A stretch of DNA of 64,000 nucleotides, from positions 496,001 to 560,000 of the forward strand of contig NZ_JAQQLA010000003.1 in NCBI RefSeq assembly GCF_028548395.1, in the 5' to 3' direction. Shown here piece by piece: positions 25,236 to 34,309 of this stretch. A program made the position numbers and the translations under genes. This stretch comes from Vogesella indigofera. Its GTDB lineage: Bacteria > Pseudomonadota > Gammaproteobacteria > Burkholderiales > Chromobacteriaceae. Positions within the stretch are counted from its first letter, which is position 1; each line of letters starts with the position of its first letter. The notes under the pieces are model-generated. The model was not told the DNA's origin and made no database searches. It was given only the letters and a program-made list of their open reading frames with translations.

Positions 25236-26285
25236 ATGGATATTCATACACGAGTGCGCGACGTGGCGCTGGAACTGGTCAGCGCTGGCGTGTGGCCGAC
25301 GGTGCAGGAGGTGCGCGCGCGGCTGGGCACCGGCTCCAACACCACCATCAACAACACCCTGCGCCAGTGGCGGCAGGAATTCCTCGGCAAGATGGCGGCC
25401 AGTGCCCGCCACCCGGAGTGGTCGCCGGCGCTGGCGCAGGCCTTTGCCCAGGTCTGGCAGCAGGCCTGCGGCGAGGCGGAGCAGAACCTGGCCGGCTTGC
25501 GCGAAGAAGCACAACAGGAAGTGGCGCGACTGGTCGCCGAGCTGGCGCAGGCGCAGCGCGAACTGGCCACCGCCAGCGCGCAGCAACAGGCACTGATCCA
25601 GCGCTGCGACAGCGCCGAGCAGGAGCGGCAGCAGCTGGCCGCCAGCCTGACACAGCTGCAGCAGGCGCTGGCGGCGCAGGAGACACGTGCCCTCGCCAGC
25701 GAGGCGGCACTGCAGGAGGCGCGCGGCCAGATCATCGCCACCCAGCAAGCAGCCGACCAGCGCGTCGAGGCGCTGGAAGCGCGCCATGCGGTGCAGTTGC
25801 AGCAGTTGCAGCAGGATGGCGAGCGGCGCGAGGCGCTGGCCTACGAGCGGCTGGAAGGCATGCGCATCCAGCTGTACCAGCAGGTGGAAGACGAACGCAC
25901 GCTGCTGCGTCAGCGCGAGCAGCAGTGGCAGGCGGAGCGGCAACAGCTGGCACAGCAACTGGCGGCGCTGCGCGACAGCAGCCAGCAGCAGCTGGCGCAA
26001 CGCGCGCAGGAGAATGGCAGGTTGGCCGCAGAGCTGGCGGCGCTACAGGAACGGCTGGCGGACAGCGACACGCTGCGACAGCAATGGCAGCAGCGTCACG
26101 CCGATCTGGCCGCCGCCGAGCAGCAGCGCAGCAGCGCCCTGCAGCAACTACAGCAGGAGCAGGCGCTACTGCAGCAGCACCGCCTGCCGCACCTGCTGCT
26201 GTGGCTGCAGGCCGAACAGGCGCAGCTGGCCGCGATGCCGGCGGCGCAGCTGGCGCAGCAGGTCAGGCGCTTGCTGGCTGGCTGA
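25236..26285 (+). CDS. KfrA-like DNA-binding coiled-coil protein (copy 1)
   Basis: The product is 349 residues. The N-terminal 110 residues match the KfrA_N type (PF11740), with the helix-turn-helix stretch ARLGTGSNTTINNTLRQWRQ. The remainder, to residue 340, is an almost uninterrupted Gln/Glu/Ala/Arg/Leu-rich coiled coil. KfrA was described as a plasmid protein that autoregulates and forms a filament aiding partition; chromosomal relatives are of unknown role. A second relative lies at 39309-40307. Its 3' end overlaps the convergent fRMsr gene by 23 nt. Confidence 0.82.
   Translation: MDIHTRVRDVALELVSAGVWPTVQEVRARLGTGSNTTINNTLRQWRQEFLGKMAASARHPEWSPALAQAFAQVWQQACGEAEQNLAGLREEAQQEVARLVAELAQAQRELATASAQQQALIQRCDSAEQERQQLAASLTQLQQALAAQETRALASEAALQEARGQIIATQQAADQRVEALEARHAVQLQQLQQDGERREALAYERLEGMRIQLYQQVEDERTLLRQREQQWQAERQQLAQQLAALRDSSQQQLAQRAQENGRLAAELAALQERLADSDTLRQQWQQRHADLAAAEQQRSSALQQLQQEQALLQQHRLPHLLLWLQAEQAQLAAMPAAQLAQQVRRLLAG
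26018..26030 (+). repeat. DUS-like 13-mer with one mismatch, inside kfrA-like copy 1
   Basis: CAGGTTGGCCGCA; differs at the first base only. Confidence 0.6.
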
Positions 26286-26763
26286 ACAGTTTGCCCAGCG
26301 CCGCGCACACCGGCGCCAGGTAGCGCTGGTCAAGCTCGCTGAACTGCGCCAGTTCGCTGGCGTCGATGTCCAGCACCGCCACCACCGTACCGGCGGCATC
26401 GCACACCGGCAGTACGATCTCGGAGCGCGCTGCCGATGAGCAGGCGATGTGGCCGGGGAAGGCGTCCACGTCCGGTACGATCAGCGTCTGCGCCTGCGCC
26501 CAGGCGCTGCCGCACACGCCGCGACCTTTCGGGATGCGGGTACAGGCGATCGGCCCCTGGAACGGTCCCAGCACCAGCTGCTCGCCCTTGACCAGGTAGA
26601 AGCCGGTCCACAGCCAGTTGAAGGTCTGCTGGATCGCGGCACTGCAGTTGGCCATGGCGGCGATGATATCGCTCTCGGATTCGATCAGTGCCAGCACCTG
26701 CGGTAACAGGGCCTGGTATTGCGCCTCGCGCGAGCCTTCGACGATCAGCAGCTGTTCTGCCAT
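26263..26763 (-). CDS. msrC: Free methionine-(R)-sulfoxide reductase (GAF domain, fRMsr/MsrC)
   Basis: This enzyme reduces free (not protein-bound) methionine-R-sulfoxide. The product is 166 residues, essentially one GAF domain. The three family cysteines are present in GPIACTRIPKGRGVCGSAW and HIACSSAARSEIVLP, corresponding to the catalytic set of E. coli YebR. Substrate-pocket acidic residues lie in VLDIDASE. It stands alone, convergent with the KfrA-like gene. Confidence 0.92.
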   Translation of the reverse strand: MAEQLLIVEGSREAQYQALLPQVLALIESESDIIAAMANCSAAIQQTFNWLWTGFYLVKGEQLVLGPFQGPIACTRIPKGRGVCGSAWAQAQTLIVPDVDAFPGHIACSSAARSEIVLPVCDAAGTVVAVLDIDASELAQFSELDQRYLAPVCAALGKLFSQPASA

Positions 26764-26806
26764 GGCAGGACTCCATCAGTGTGAAAAAGGGGAACGCAGC
26801 ATAGCA

Positions 26807-26835
26807 AAAAAGCCGGGAATGCATCCCGGCTTTTT
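26807..26835. terminator. Bidirectional terminator between phaB and msrC
   Basis: AAAAAGCCGGGA (26807-26818), loop ATGCA, TCCCGGCTTTTT (26824-26835). It serves phaB on the minus strand. Confidence 0.88.
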
Positions 26836-26838
26836 GCG

Positions 26839-26851
26839 TGCGGCCAACCTT
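26839..26851 (-). repeat. DUS-like 13-mer, intergenic between phaB and its terminator
   Basis: Exact TGCGGCCAACCTT, single copy just after the terminator stem. Confidence 0.85.
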
Positions 26852-26864
26852 GCGGCGGGCGTGC

Positions 26865-27602
26865 TTACATCATGTGCTGACCGCCGTTGATGGCGAAGTC
26901 GGCACCGGTCATGAAACCGGCCAGGTCGGAGGCCAGGTAGTTGACCAGACCGGCGATTTCTTCCGGCTGGCCCAGGCGGCCAACCGGGATCTGCGCGATG
27001 ATCTTGTTGCGCACGTCTTCCGGTACCGCCATCACCATGTCGGTGCCGATGTAACCCGGGCTGATGGTGTTGACGGTCACGCCCTTGCGCGCCACTTCCT
27101 GTGCCAGCGCCATGGTGAAGCCGTGCATGCCGGCCTTGGCGGCGGAGTAGTTGGTCTGGCCGAACTGGCCTTTCTGGCCGTTGATCGACGAGATGTTGAT
27201 CACGCGGCCAAAACCGCGCTCCAGCATCGATTCCACCACCGGCTTGCACACGTTGAACACGGAGTCGAGGTTGGTGCTGATCACCGCGTCCCAGTCGGCC
27301 TTGCCCAGCTTGCGGAAGCTGGCGTCGCGGGTGATGCCGGCGTTGTTGACCAGCACATCCACCGGGCCAAGCTGCTCGGTGATGGCGGCAACTGCCTGCT
27401 GGCACGAATCAAAATCGCTGACATCACACTGGAAGGCGTGGAAGTCGTAACCCTGGCCCTTCATGTCCGCCAGCCAGGCCTGGTCCTTGCCCGGCTTGCT
27501 GTAGGTGGTGGCCACGATGTGGCCGCTGTCGGCCAGCGCCTTGCAGATGGCGGTGCCGATGCCGCCCATGCCCCCGGTAACCAACGCGATTCGCTTGCTC
27601 AT
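26865..27602 (-). CDS. phaB: Acetoacetyl-CoA reductase PhaB
   Basis: PhaB is an NADPH-dependent SDR that makes (R)-3-hydroxybutyryl-CoA, the monomer for polyhydroxybutyrate. The product is 245 residues. Cofactor motif GGMGGIG at about 10-16, NNAG at about 88, catalytic Ser-Tyr-Lys in SSINGQKGQFGQTNYSAAK. TYSKPGKDQAWL in the cofactor specificity loop and PGYIGTDMVMA are typical of PhaB rather than FabG. No phaC or phaA is adjacent. Confidence 0.92.
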   Translation of the reverse strand: MSKRIALVTGGMGGIGTAICKALADSGHIVATTYSKPGKDQAWLADMKGQGYDFHAFQCDVSDFDSCQQAVAAITEQLGPVDVLVNNAGITRDASFRKLGKADWDAVISTNLDSVFNVCKPVVESMLERGFGRVINISSINGQKGQFGQTNYSAAKAGMHGFTMALAQEVARKGVTVNTISPGYIGTDMVMAVPEDVRNKIIAQIPVGRLGQPEEIAGLVNYLASDLAGFMTGADFAINGGQHMM

Positions 27603-27727
27603 GATGCTGACTCCTTGTCTTTTTGTCGGAATGAGGGGGATGCTAGCTCCCCCTTGTTGTCATTTCATGACAGATTAGGGTCATCACCAGAAAATGTAAA
27701 CGGCTTGTTACGCGAAAATTTTATTCG

Positions 27728-28594
27728 TTAGGCATTAACTAGCTGATTCGTCAGTTTCTGCAGCAAAGCCAGCCGGGCCGGGCGTATGCGGCCTTCATCA
27801 CAGGCGCCCTTGATCGCGCAATTGGGCTCGGCGCGGTGAGTGCAGTTGTGGAAGCGGCAGTGACCGATGTAGGGGCGCATTTCCGGGAACAGGCCGGCAA
27901 GCTCGGTGGCTGCTAGGTGGCTGAGGCCGAATTCCTGCAGGCCGGGCGAATCGATGAGGTGGCTGTCTTCGTCCAGATGGTAGAGCGCGGCGTGGGTGGT
28001 GGTGTGGCGGCCGGCATCCAGTGCGATGGAAATATCGCCGACGCGCGCCTCGGCAGCCGGCAGCAGTGCATTGGTCAGCGTCGACTTGCCCATGCCGGAC
28101 TGTCCGACAAAAACCGAGGTCTGGCCCTTGACCAGCGGCAGCAGCTCATTGATGTCGTGCAGGGCGCTGACGGTGACCAGGGTGTAGCCCAGTTCGCGGT
28201 ACGGCTGCAGCTTGGCCAGCCAGTCGGCGGTTTCCGGCAGGTCGCACTTGTTGACGAGGATGATCGGCTCGATGTCGGCGGCCTCGGCGGCCAGCAGGCA
28301 GCGATTGAGCAGCTCTTCGTTGGGCGAGGGTACCGCGGCGGTAACGAACACGATGCGCGTGACGTTGGCCGCAATCAGCTTGGTGCGCCAGTCGTCCTGA
28401 CGGTAGAGCAGGCTCTTGCGTTCGCAGGCCTTTTCGATCACCGCCTGCTCGCCGTTGATGATCGACAGTTCGACGTGATCGCCGCAGGCGTAATCGACGC
28501 GCTTGCCGCGGGTGGTGCAATCGTATTGCTGGCCGTCACACTCGACGATGAAGCGGCGGCCGTAACTGCGGATGATCTGACCTTGCTGCTTCAT
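27728..28594 (-). CDS. rsgA: Small ribosomal subunit biogenesis GTPase RsgA
   Basis: RsgA is a circularly permuted GTPase that checks late 30S maturation. The product is 288 residues: OB fold about 1-70, then G4 NKCD, G1 GQSGMGKST and G3 DSPGLQEF in permuted order, and a C-terminal zinc finger (CRFHNCTHRAEPNCAI). The start overlaps the phhB stop, making M48 protease, phhB and rsgA one transcriptional run. Confidence 0.96.
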   Translation of the reverse strand: MKQQGQIIRSYGRRFIVECDGQQYDCTTRGKRVDYACGDHVELSIINGEQAVIEKACERKSLLYRQDDWRTKLIAANVTRIVFVTAAVPSPNEELLNRCLLAAEAADIEPIILVNKCDLPETADWLAKLQPYRELGYTLVTVSALHDINELLPLVKGQTSVFVGQSGMGKSTLTNALLPAAEARVGDISIALDAGRHTTTHAALYHLDEDSHLIDSPGLQEFGLSHLAATELAGLFPEMRPYIGHCRFHNCTHRAEPNCAIKGACDEGRIRPARLALLQKLTNQLVNA

Positions 28595-28917
28595 TTGCCG
28601 GCCGCCAGTGCTTCGGTCTTGGCGGCGCAGATGAAATCGTTGAGGGTCAGGCCCCCGGCGTCGTGGGTGCTGAAGCGGACCACGGTGCGGTTGTAGTGCA
28701 CCGACAGGTCGGGGTGGTGATCCTGCTGGTGGGCGATGAAGGCCAACGCGTTGACGAAGGCCATGGTGCGGTAGTAGTCGTCGAAGCGGAAGGTCTTGAC
28801 CAGCTCGATGCCCTCTACCGCCCAGCCGTCGAGGTGGGCCAGCAGCTCGGCGCGGGTCTGTTCGCTGAGGGAGTGCAGGCCGTGCTGAGCCTCGCAGTGC
28901 ATGTGTTGCAGATTCAT
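28591..28917 (-). CDS. phhB: Pterin-4a-carbinolamine dehydratase
   Basis: This enzyme dehydrates 4a-hydroxytetrahydrobiopterin to recycle the pterin cofactor of aromatic hydroxylases. The product is 108 residues, with the active-site motif HQQDHHPDLSVHYN at about 63-76 and KTFRFDDYYRTMAFVN. It overlaps both neighbours by 4 nt. No phenylalanine hydroxylase gene is in the window. Confidence 0.92.
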   Translation of the reverse strand: MNLQHMHCEAQHGLHSLSEQTRAELLAHLDGWAVEGIELVKTFRFDDYYRTMAFVNALAFIAHQQDHHPDLSVHYNRTVVRFSTHDAGGLTLNDFICAAKTEALAAGK

Positions 28918-30158
28918 TGTGCTTGCCTTTCCAGGTGGGCGATGCGCAGGCTCGCCGGTGGATGGGAATCGTAAAAGCGCGAGTGTAGCGGGTCTGGCGT
29001 CAGTGTGCTGGCATTGTCACGGTACAGCTTGACCAGCGCGCTGATCAGTTCGCTGGCACTGCTGTGGCGGGCGGCGAAGTCGTCGGCCTGGTATTCGTGA
29101 CGCCGCGACAGCAGGCTGAACAGCGGTGTCAGCGGGAAGGTGTACGCCGGCGCCGCCAGCATGAACAGCACCAGCCCCAGCGCCGGTGCCGTATCGACAA
29201 CACCCAGGCCGTTATAGAACGCCGGCAGCGTCAGCAGCCAACCAAGCAAAGCCAGACTGAGGAAGGACAGCAAGAAGGTGGTGGCGATGCGCTGGCGGAT
29301 GTGGCCGTGCTTGAAGTGGCCCAGCTCGTGCGCCAGCACCGCCTCCACTTCGCCCTCGTCCAGCTGGGTGAGCAGGGTATCGAAGAACACGATGCGCTTG
29401 GTTTTGCCAAAGCCGGTGAAGTAGGCATTGCCGTGGCTGGAGCGGCGCGAGCCATCCATTACGAACACGCCGTCACTGTGAAAGCCGGTGCGTGCCAGCA
29501 GGTTGTCGATGCGCTCGCGCAGCGCCGGATCGGCCAGCGGCGTGAAACGGTTGAAGCGCGGCGCGATCAGCGTCGGGTACGCCCACAGCATCGCCAGGCT
29601 GAACAGCGTCCAGCTGCACCATACCCACAGCCACGCCCAGTCGCCGGCGGCATGCAGCAGCCACAGGATCAACGTAACCAGCGGCGCGCCGACGATGGCG
29701 GCCAGTACGCCGCCCTTGGTCATGTCGGCGATATAGAGTGGCCAACTGGTGCGGTTGAAGCCGAAGCGCTTCTCGGTAACAAAGGTGCGATACAGGCTGA
29801 ACGGCAGGCTGAGCACGCTGCTGAGCAGCGCCAGCACGCCGATCAGCGCCACTCCTTGCCACAAACCGCCCAGGCCGTACGCGGCCAGCAGCTGCCACAG
29901 CCACTGCAGGCCGCCACCCAGCGTCAGCGCCAGCAGTAGCACGCTGTCGGCGGCCGCCTGCCACTGTCCGGGGCGCTGCCGCGCCACGCAATAGTCGGCG
30001 GCCAGCTGGTGCTGCTGCAGCGTGATGCGGTCACGGAAGGCGGCCGGCACCTTGGCCGCATGCTGCTTTACATGGCGGATCTGGCGTTGCGACAGGTATA
30101 GCCGCAGCGCCAGCGACAGCAAAACGGCGAACAGGAAAGACCAGGTGAATAAATTCAT
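28914..30158 (-). CDS. M48-family membrane metalloprotease (Ste24/CAAX protease-like)
   Basis: The product is 414 residues with several hydrophobic segments (first about 3-22; others at about 65-135, 150-200 and 290-340). The zinc motif [10 protein letters not shown] lies at about residue 277 and a downstream Glu in the [14 protein letters not shown] stretch. The layout matches Ste24-type zinc endopeptidases. In bacteria these take part in envelope protein turnover; no CAAX prenylation substrate is expected. First gene of the M48-phhB-rsgA run. Confidence 0.9.
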   Translation of the reverse strand: MNLFTWSFLFAVLLSLALRLYLSQRQIRHVKQHAAKVPAAFRDRITLQQHQLAADYCVARQRPGQWQAAADSVLLLALTLGGGLQWLWQLLAAYGLGGLWQGVALIGVLALLSSVLSLPFSLYRTFVTEKRFGFNRTSWPLYIADMTKGGVLAAIVGAPLVTLILWLLHAAGDWAWLWVWCSWTLFSLAMLWAYPTLIAPRFNRFTPLADPALRERIDNLLARTGFHSDGVFVMDGSRRSSHGNAYFTGFGKTKRIVFFDTLLTQLDEGEVEAVLAHELGHFKHGHIRQRIATTFLLSFLSLALLGWLLTLPAFYNGLGVVDTAPALGLVLFMLAAPAYTFPLTPLFSLLSRRHEYQADDFAARHSSASELISALVKLYRDNASTLTPDPLHSRFYDSHPPASLRIAHLERQAQ

Positions 30159-30226
30159 GGCGAGCCAGGTTTGCCCAAGGGCGGTTATTAAAGGAAAATG
30201 CCTGCATTTCGTTAGAGACGAGCATT

Positions 30227-30772
30227 ATGCCGCAAGATCCCAAGCATCTCATCTGGCTGGACATGGAAATGACCGGGCTGGAACCAGACACCGACCGCAT
30301 CATCGAAATCGCGATGGTGGTCACCGACAGCCAGCTGAACGTGGTCGCCGAATCACCGGTGCTGGTCGTGCACCAGAGCGACGAAACGTTGGCCGCAATG
30401 GACGAATGGAACACCAATACCCACGGCAAGACCGGGCTCACCGCCCGCGTCAAGGCGTCGACGCTGAGCGAGGCCGAGGCCGAGCAGCAGCTGCTGGCCT
30501 TCCTGCAGGAATACATCGCCAAGGGCGTGTCGCCGATGTGCGGCAATTCCATCGGCCAGGATCGCCGCTTCATGGCGCGCTGGATGCCGGAGCTGGAGCG
30601 CTACTTCCACTATCGCAACCTCGACGTATCGACGTTGAAAGAGCTGTGCAAGCGCTGGCGTCCGGACATCGCCAAGGGCGTGGTGAAGAAGGGCAAGCAC
30701 GAAGCGCTAGCAGACATCCTTGAGTCGATCGAGGAACTGCGCTATTACCGCGAACACTTCCTCAAAGTGTAA
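30227..30772 (+). CDS. orn: Oligoribonuclease
   Basis: Orn is the essential 3'-5' exonuclease that degrades RNA dinucleotides and pGpG from cyclic-di-GMP turnover. The product is 181 residues, normal length. DEDDh catalytic motifs: [20 protein letters not shown] at about 11-30, [10 protein letters not shown], and [18 protein letters not shown]. It is divergent from the M48 gene and is followed 13 nt later by pgi. Confidence 0.96.
   Translation: MPQDPKHLIWLDMEMTGLEPDTDRIIEIAMVVTDSQLNVVAESPVLVVHQSDETLAAMDEWNTNTHGKTGLTARVKASTLSEAEAEQQLLAFLQEYIAKGVSPMCGNSIGQDRRFMARWMPELERYFHYRNLDVSTLKELCKRWRPDIAKGVVKKGKHEALADILESIEELRYYREHFLKV
30385..30397 (+). repeat. DUS-like 13-mer with one mismatch, inside orn
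   Basis: AACGTTGGCCGCA; the third base differs from consensus. Confidence 0.6.
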
Positions 30773-30785
30773 GGCGATGCCCGAG

Positions 30786-32456
30786 ATGAGCAGTTTCCTC
30801 GAGCAGATGGCGCGCCAGCGCCACGCCGCGATCAACAGCACGCCGGTGTGGGCGCGGCTGCACCAGCACCAGCGCGCCACCCGCCACGTGCACATGCGCG
30901 AGCTGTTCGAGCAGGATGCGCAGCGCTTTTACCGCTATTCGCTGGAGCTGGACGGTCTGTTGCTGGACTACTCCAAGAACCGCATCACTGACCGCACCGT
31001 CGAGCTGCTGCTGGAGCTGGCCGATGCGGCCAACCTCAAGCAGTGGCTGCAGTGGATGCGTGACGGCGAGCGCATCAATGTCAGCGAACAGCGCGCGGTG
31101 CTGCACACCGCGCTGCGCCAGCCAGCTGGCAACAGCGTGCTGCTGGACGGCGTCAACGTGGTGGATGAAGTGCAGCAGGTGCTGGCGGCTTGCAACCGCT
31201 TTGCCGAGCAGGTGCGCAGCGGCGACTGGCGCGGCTACGACGGCCAGCCCATCCGCGACGTGGTCAATATCGGCATCGGTGGTTCCGACCTTGGCCCGCT
31301 GATGGTGCACGAGGCGCTGCGCCCGTACTGCCAGCCGGGACTGAATGTCCACTTCGTCTCCAATGTCGACGGCCAGCATCTGGCGCAAACGCTGGAACAG
31401 TGCCAGCCGGCGACCACGCTGTTCATCGTCGCCTCCAAGTCGTTCACCACCCCGGAAACGCTGCTCAACGCCCACGCCGCCCGTCGCTGGCTGGTGGCTG
31501 CCGCCGGCGACGCGGCGGTGGGGCGGCATTTCGTGGCGATTTCGAGCAACCGCCCGGCGGTGCAGGCGTTCGGCATCAATGCGGCTAACATGTTCGGCTT
31601 CTGGGACTGGGTCGGCGGCCGCTACTCGGTGTGGTCGGCGATCGGGCTGCCGGTGATGCTAGCGATCGGGCCGGATCAGTTCCGTCAGTTTCTGGCCGGC
31701 GGCGCGGCGATGGACGAACACTTCTTCAGCGCGACGTTCGCGCGCAACATGCCGGTGCTGCTGGCGCTCCTCGGCATCTGGTACAACACCTTCTATGGTG
31801 CGCACACCCACGCCATCATGCCCTACGACCACGGCCTGCGCCGCCTGCCGGCGCACATCCAGCAGCTGGACATGGAATCCAACGGCAAGCGCGTCGGCCG
31901 TTGCGGCGAGCGGCTGGATTTCGACACCGGGCCGGTAATCTGGGGCGAGGAGGGCGTCAACAGCCAGCATGCCTTCTTCCAGCTCTTGCACCAAGGCACG
32001 CGCCTGGTGCCCTGCGACTTCATCCTGCCGCTGAATTCGCACTACCCGCAGGGCGACCAGCATCGAGTGCTGGTTGCCAACTGCCTGGCGCAGACCGAGG
32101 CACTGATGCGCGGCAAGAGCGAGGCCGAGGTGCTGCGCGAGATGGCGCACCTGCCGGGCGATGAGCTGGACATGCTGCTGCCGCAGAAGCTGTTTCCCGG
32201 CAACCAGCCGTCCAACACCCTGGCGCTGGATCGGCTCACCCCCTATACACTAGGCATGCTGCTGGCGCTGTACGAGCACAAGGTGTTCGTGCAGGGCGTG
32301 ATCTGGGGGGTCAACTCCTTCGACCAGTGGGGCGTGGAGTATGGCAAACAGTTGGCCGCACAGCTGCTGACGGAGATGGGCGGCAAGGCCTCTGCTCCCC
32401 ACGACGCCTCCACCAGCGGCCTGATGCGACATTTCCAGGAGCGCTTTCATGGATGA
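30786..32456 (+). CDS. pgi: Glucose-6-phosphate isomerase
   Basis: Pgi interconverts glucose-6-phosphate and fructose-6-phosphate, the product of fructose PTS metabolism only after gluconeogenic steps. The product is 556 residues from the ATG at 30786. AAGG at 30771-30774 is well spaced for this start and too close to the ATG at 30777. Motifs: NIGIGGSDLGPLM, VASKSFTTPETLLNA, the catalytic region YDHGLRRLPAHIQQLDMESN, and GQNSFD-type end in WGVNSFDQWGVEYGK. The 3' end overlaps pncC by 8 nt. Confidence 0.96.
   Translation: MSSFLEQMARQRHAAINSTPVWARLHQHQRATRHVHMRELFEQDAQRFYRYSLELDGLLLDYSKNRITDRTVELLLELADAANLKQWLQWMRDGERINVSEQRAVLHTALRQPAGNSVLLDGVNVVDEVQQVLAACNRFAEQVRSGDWRGYDGQPIRDVVNIGIGGSDLGPLMVHEALRPYCQPGLNVHFVSNVDGQHLAQTLEQCQPATTLFIVASKSFTTPETLLNAHAARRWLVAAAGDAAVGRHFVAISSNRPAVQAFGINAANMFGFWDWVGGRYSVWSAIGLPVMLAIGPDQFRQFLAGGAAMDEHFFSATFARNMPVLLALLGIWYNTFYGAHTHAIMPYDHGLRRLPAHIQQLDMESNGKRVGRCGERLDFDTGPVIWGEEGVNSQHAFFQLLHQGTRLVPCDFILPLNSHYPQGDQHRVLVANCLAQTEALMRGKSEAEVLREMAHLPGDELDMLLPQKLFPGNQPSNTLALDRLTPYTLGMLLALYEHKVFVQGVIWGVNSFDQWGVEYGKQLAAQLLTEMGGKASAPHDASTSGLMRHFQERFHG
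31025..31037 (-). repeat. DUS-like 13-mer with one mismatch, inside pgi
   Basis: TGCGGCCAACCTC; differs only at the end base. Confidence 0.6.
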
Positions 32457-32934
32457 ATTACAGCTGGCGGCCCGGCTTGGCGAGCTGTTGCTGGCGCGCG
32501 ACGAAAAGGTGACCACCGCCGAGTCCTGCACCGGCGGCGGCATCGCGCAGGCAATTACCGCTACCGCCGGCAGTTCCGGCTGGTTCGACATGGCCATCGT
32601 CAGCTACAGCAATGACGCCAAGCAGCGCCTGCTGGGGGTGCCGCCGCAGCTGTTGCTGCAGCACGGCGCGGTCAGCGAGCCGGTGGTGGCGGCGATGGCC
32701 AGCGGTGCGTTGCGGCTGGCCGATTGCCACTGGGCGCTGGCGGTCAGCGGCATCGCCGGCCCCGACGGCGGCAGCGCCGACAAACCGGTCGGTACCGTCT
32801 GTTTTGCGCTGGCCGGGCTGGCGCTGCCGCAGCCGCTGACATACACGCAACACTTTACCGGCGATCGCGCCGCCATCCGCCAACAGTCGGTGTGCAGCGC
32901 GCTGTCTACACTTTGCGCGCAATTGGCGTTGTGA
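32449..32934 (+). CDS. pncC: Nicotinamide-nucleotide amidohydrolase (CinA C-terminal family, PncC)
   Basis: This enzyme deamidates NMN to NaMN in pyridine nucleotide salvage. The product is 161 residues, consisting of only the CinA C-terminal domain, with TTAESCTGGGIAQAIT at about 22-37 (catalytic Ser region), SYSNDAKQRLLGV and SGIAGPDGGSADKPVGTV. In many bacteria the domain is fused to a CinA N-terminal part; here it stands alone. Confidence 0.92.
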   Translation: MDELQLAARLGELLLARDEKVTTAESCTGGGIAQAITATAGSSGWFDMAIVSYSNDAKQRLLGVPPQLLLQHGAVSEPVVAAMASGALRLADCHWALAVSGIAGPDGGSADKPVGTVCFALAGLALPQPLTYTQHFTGDRAAIRQQSVCSALSTLCAQLAL

Positions 32935-32997
32935 ATGTGGCGTGCCGGCCGCGCCGTTTTACGCATTGCGCGTAATCTGTCCGTGGTGGCCGTTTTT

Positions 32998-33150
32998 TTG
33001 CTAATAACTTTTTGTGACTGTGCTTATAATCACGCCCCTGTCGCAAATCGGGCCACGGCTGGCTGATGCCGGCGCCCGTGCTCGCCGACATGCACAACGA
33101 ATGGCGCGCGCATGCCGAACCAATTATGGTTACCATGACCCGTTCGTTGT
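32998..33150 (+). promoter_or_regulatory. Promoter region of the nucleoside ABC transporter
   Basis: The 245-nt gap before the binding-protein gene holds a consensus -10 box TATAAT (33025-33030), though I see no convincing -35. Downstream lie ACAACGAATG (33094-33103) with an inverted partner CGTTCGTTGT (33141-33150, 9 of 10 matching) and the small palindrome ATGGTTACCAT (33126-33136). These may form an operator; no regulator is identified. Confidence 0.5.
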
Positions 33151-33179
33151 AACTACACGCACATTGAGGGAAACATCTC

Positions 33180-34178
33180 ATGCAAATTTCCAAAAAACGG
33201 GGTATTGCCGCTGCTGTCATGCTGATGACGGCATCCGCAAGCTGGGCATTTGTACCGGCCGTGGTTTACGACCAGGCTGGCAAGTTTGACAAGAGCTTCA
33301 ACGAAGCGGCCTACACCGGCGCCGAACGCTTCAAGAAGGCTACCGGCATCGCCTACCGCGAAGCCCAGATCGCCAACGAAGCTCAAAAAGAGCAGGTGCT
33401 GCGCAACCTGGCGCGTCGCAACGTCGACCTGATCGTGGCCGTGGGTTTCTCCTTTACCCAAGCAGTGCAGACCGTTGCCGCCGAGTTCCCAAAAGTGAAG
33501 TTCACCATCGTTGACGACGTGGCCAAGGGCGCCAACGTGCAGTCGATCGTGTTCAAGGAACAGGAAGGCTCCTACCTCGTCGGCATGGCGGCCAGCATGG
33601 CCTCCAAGTCGAAGAAGGTTGGCTTCATCGGCGGCATGGACGTGCCACTGATCCGTGCCTTCGGTTGCGGCTACACCCAGGGCGCCAAGGCGGCCAACAA
33701 GAAGGTGGAAGTGGTCTCCAACATGACCGGCACCACGCCGCAGTCGTTCAACGATCCGGCACGCGGTGGCGAGCTGGCACGCAGCCAGTTTGACCGTGGC
33801 GTCGACGTGGTCTTCCACGCGGCCGGCGGTACCGGCATGGGCGTGCTGCAGGCGGCCAAGGACAAGAACAAGCTGGGTATCGGCGTGGACTCCAACCAGA
33901 ACCACCTGTTCCCGGGCTTCGTGCTGACCTCGATGCTGAAGCGCGTCGACAATGCCGTTTACGACATCATGATGTCCGGCAAGAACAACAGCTGGAAGCC
34001 GGGTCTGGTGACCATGGGCCTGAAGGAAGGTGGCGTGGATTGGGCTGTGGACGCCAACAACCGCAAGCTGATCTCCAAGGACATGGAAGCCAAGATCACC
34101 CAGGCCAAGAAAGACATCGTGGCCGGCAAGATCAAGGTGGTCGACTACCGTGCTGGCAACAGCTGCCCGGTACAGTAA
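33180..34178 (+). CDS. BMP-family nucleoside/purine-binding periplasmic protein
   Basis: This is the substrate-binding protein of the ABC importer encoded downstream. The product is 332 residues. The signal peptide spans about 1-23 (cleavage near SWA), with no lipobox Cys, unlike the PnrA/BmpA lipoproteins. Family motifs: DKSFNEAAYTGAERF, VGFIGGMDVPLIRAFGCGY, HAAGGTGMGVLQAA and GVDSNQNHLFPG. The ligand is probably a purine nucleoside; this rests on the family and on the transporter type. Confidence 0.9.
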   Translation: MQISKKRGIAAAVMLMTASASWAFVPAVVYDQAGKFDKSFNEAAYTGAERFKKATGIAYREAQIANEAQKEQVLRNLARRNVDLIVAVGFSFTQAVQTVAAEFPKVKFTIVDDVAKGANVQSIVFKEQEGSYLVGMAASMASKSKKVGFIGGMDVPLIRAFGCGYTQGAKAANKKVEVVSNMTGTTPQSFNDPARGGELARSQFDRGVDVVFHAAGGTGMGVLQAAKDKNKLGIGVDSNQNHLFPGFVLTSMLKRVDNAVYDIMMSGKNNSWKPGLVTMGLKEGGVDWAVDANNRKLISKDMEAKITQAKKDIVAGKIKVVDYRAGNSCPVQ

Positions 34179-34214
34179 CCATTCGTTATTAATCGTCTGA
34201 ATCCCGGACGACCC

Positions 34215-34245
34215 GCGCGGCAAGCAGGTTTCCTGCTTGCCGCGC
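34215..34245 (+). terminator. Intercistronic attenuator hairpin
   Basis: GCGCGGCAAGCAGG (34215-34228), loop TTT, CCTGCTTGCCGCGC (34232-34245), then TCTTTCG. This 14-bp stem lies between the binding-protein and ATPase genes. It probably stops part of the transcripts, giving more binding protein than transporter. Confidence 0.75.
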
Positions 34246-34309
34246 TCTTTCGTGTGCTGCCGTTTTGCAGGCCATGCCGGGATGAGTATTGATCGAGAGC
34301 TGAATCAAT

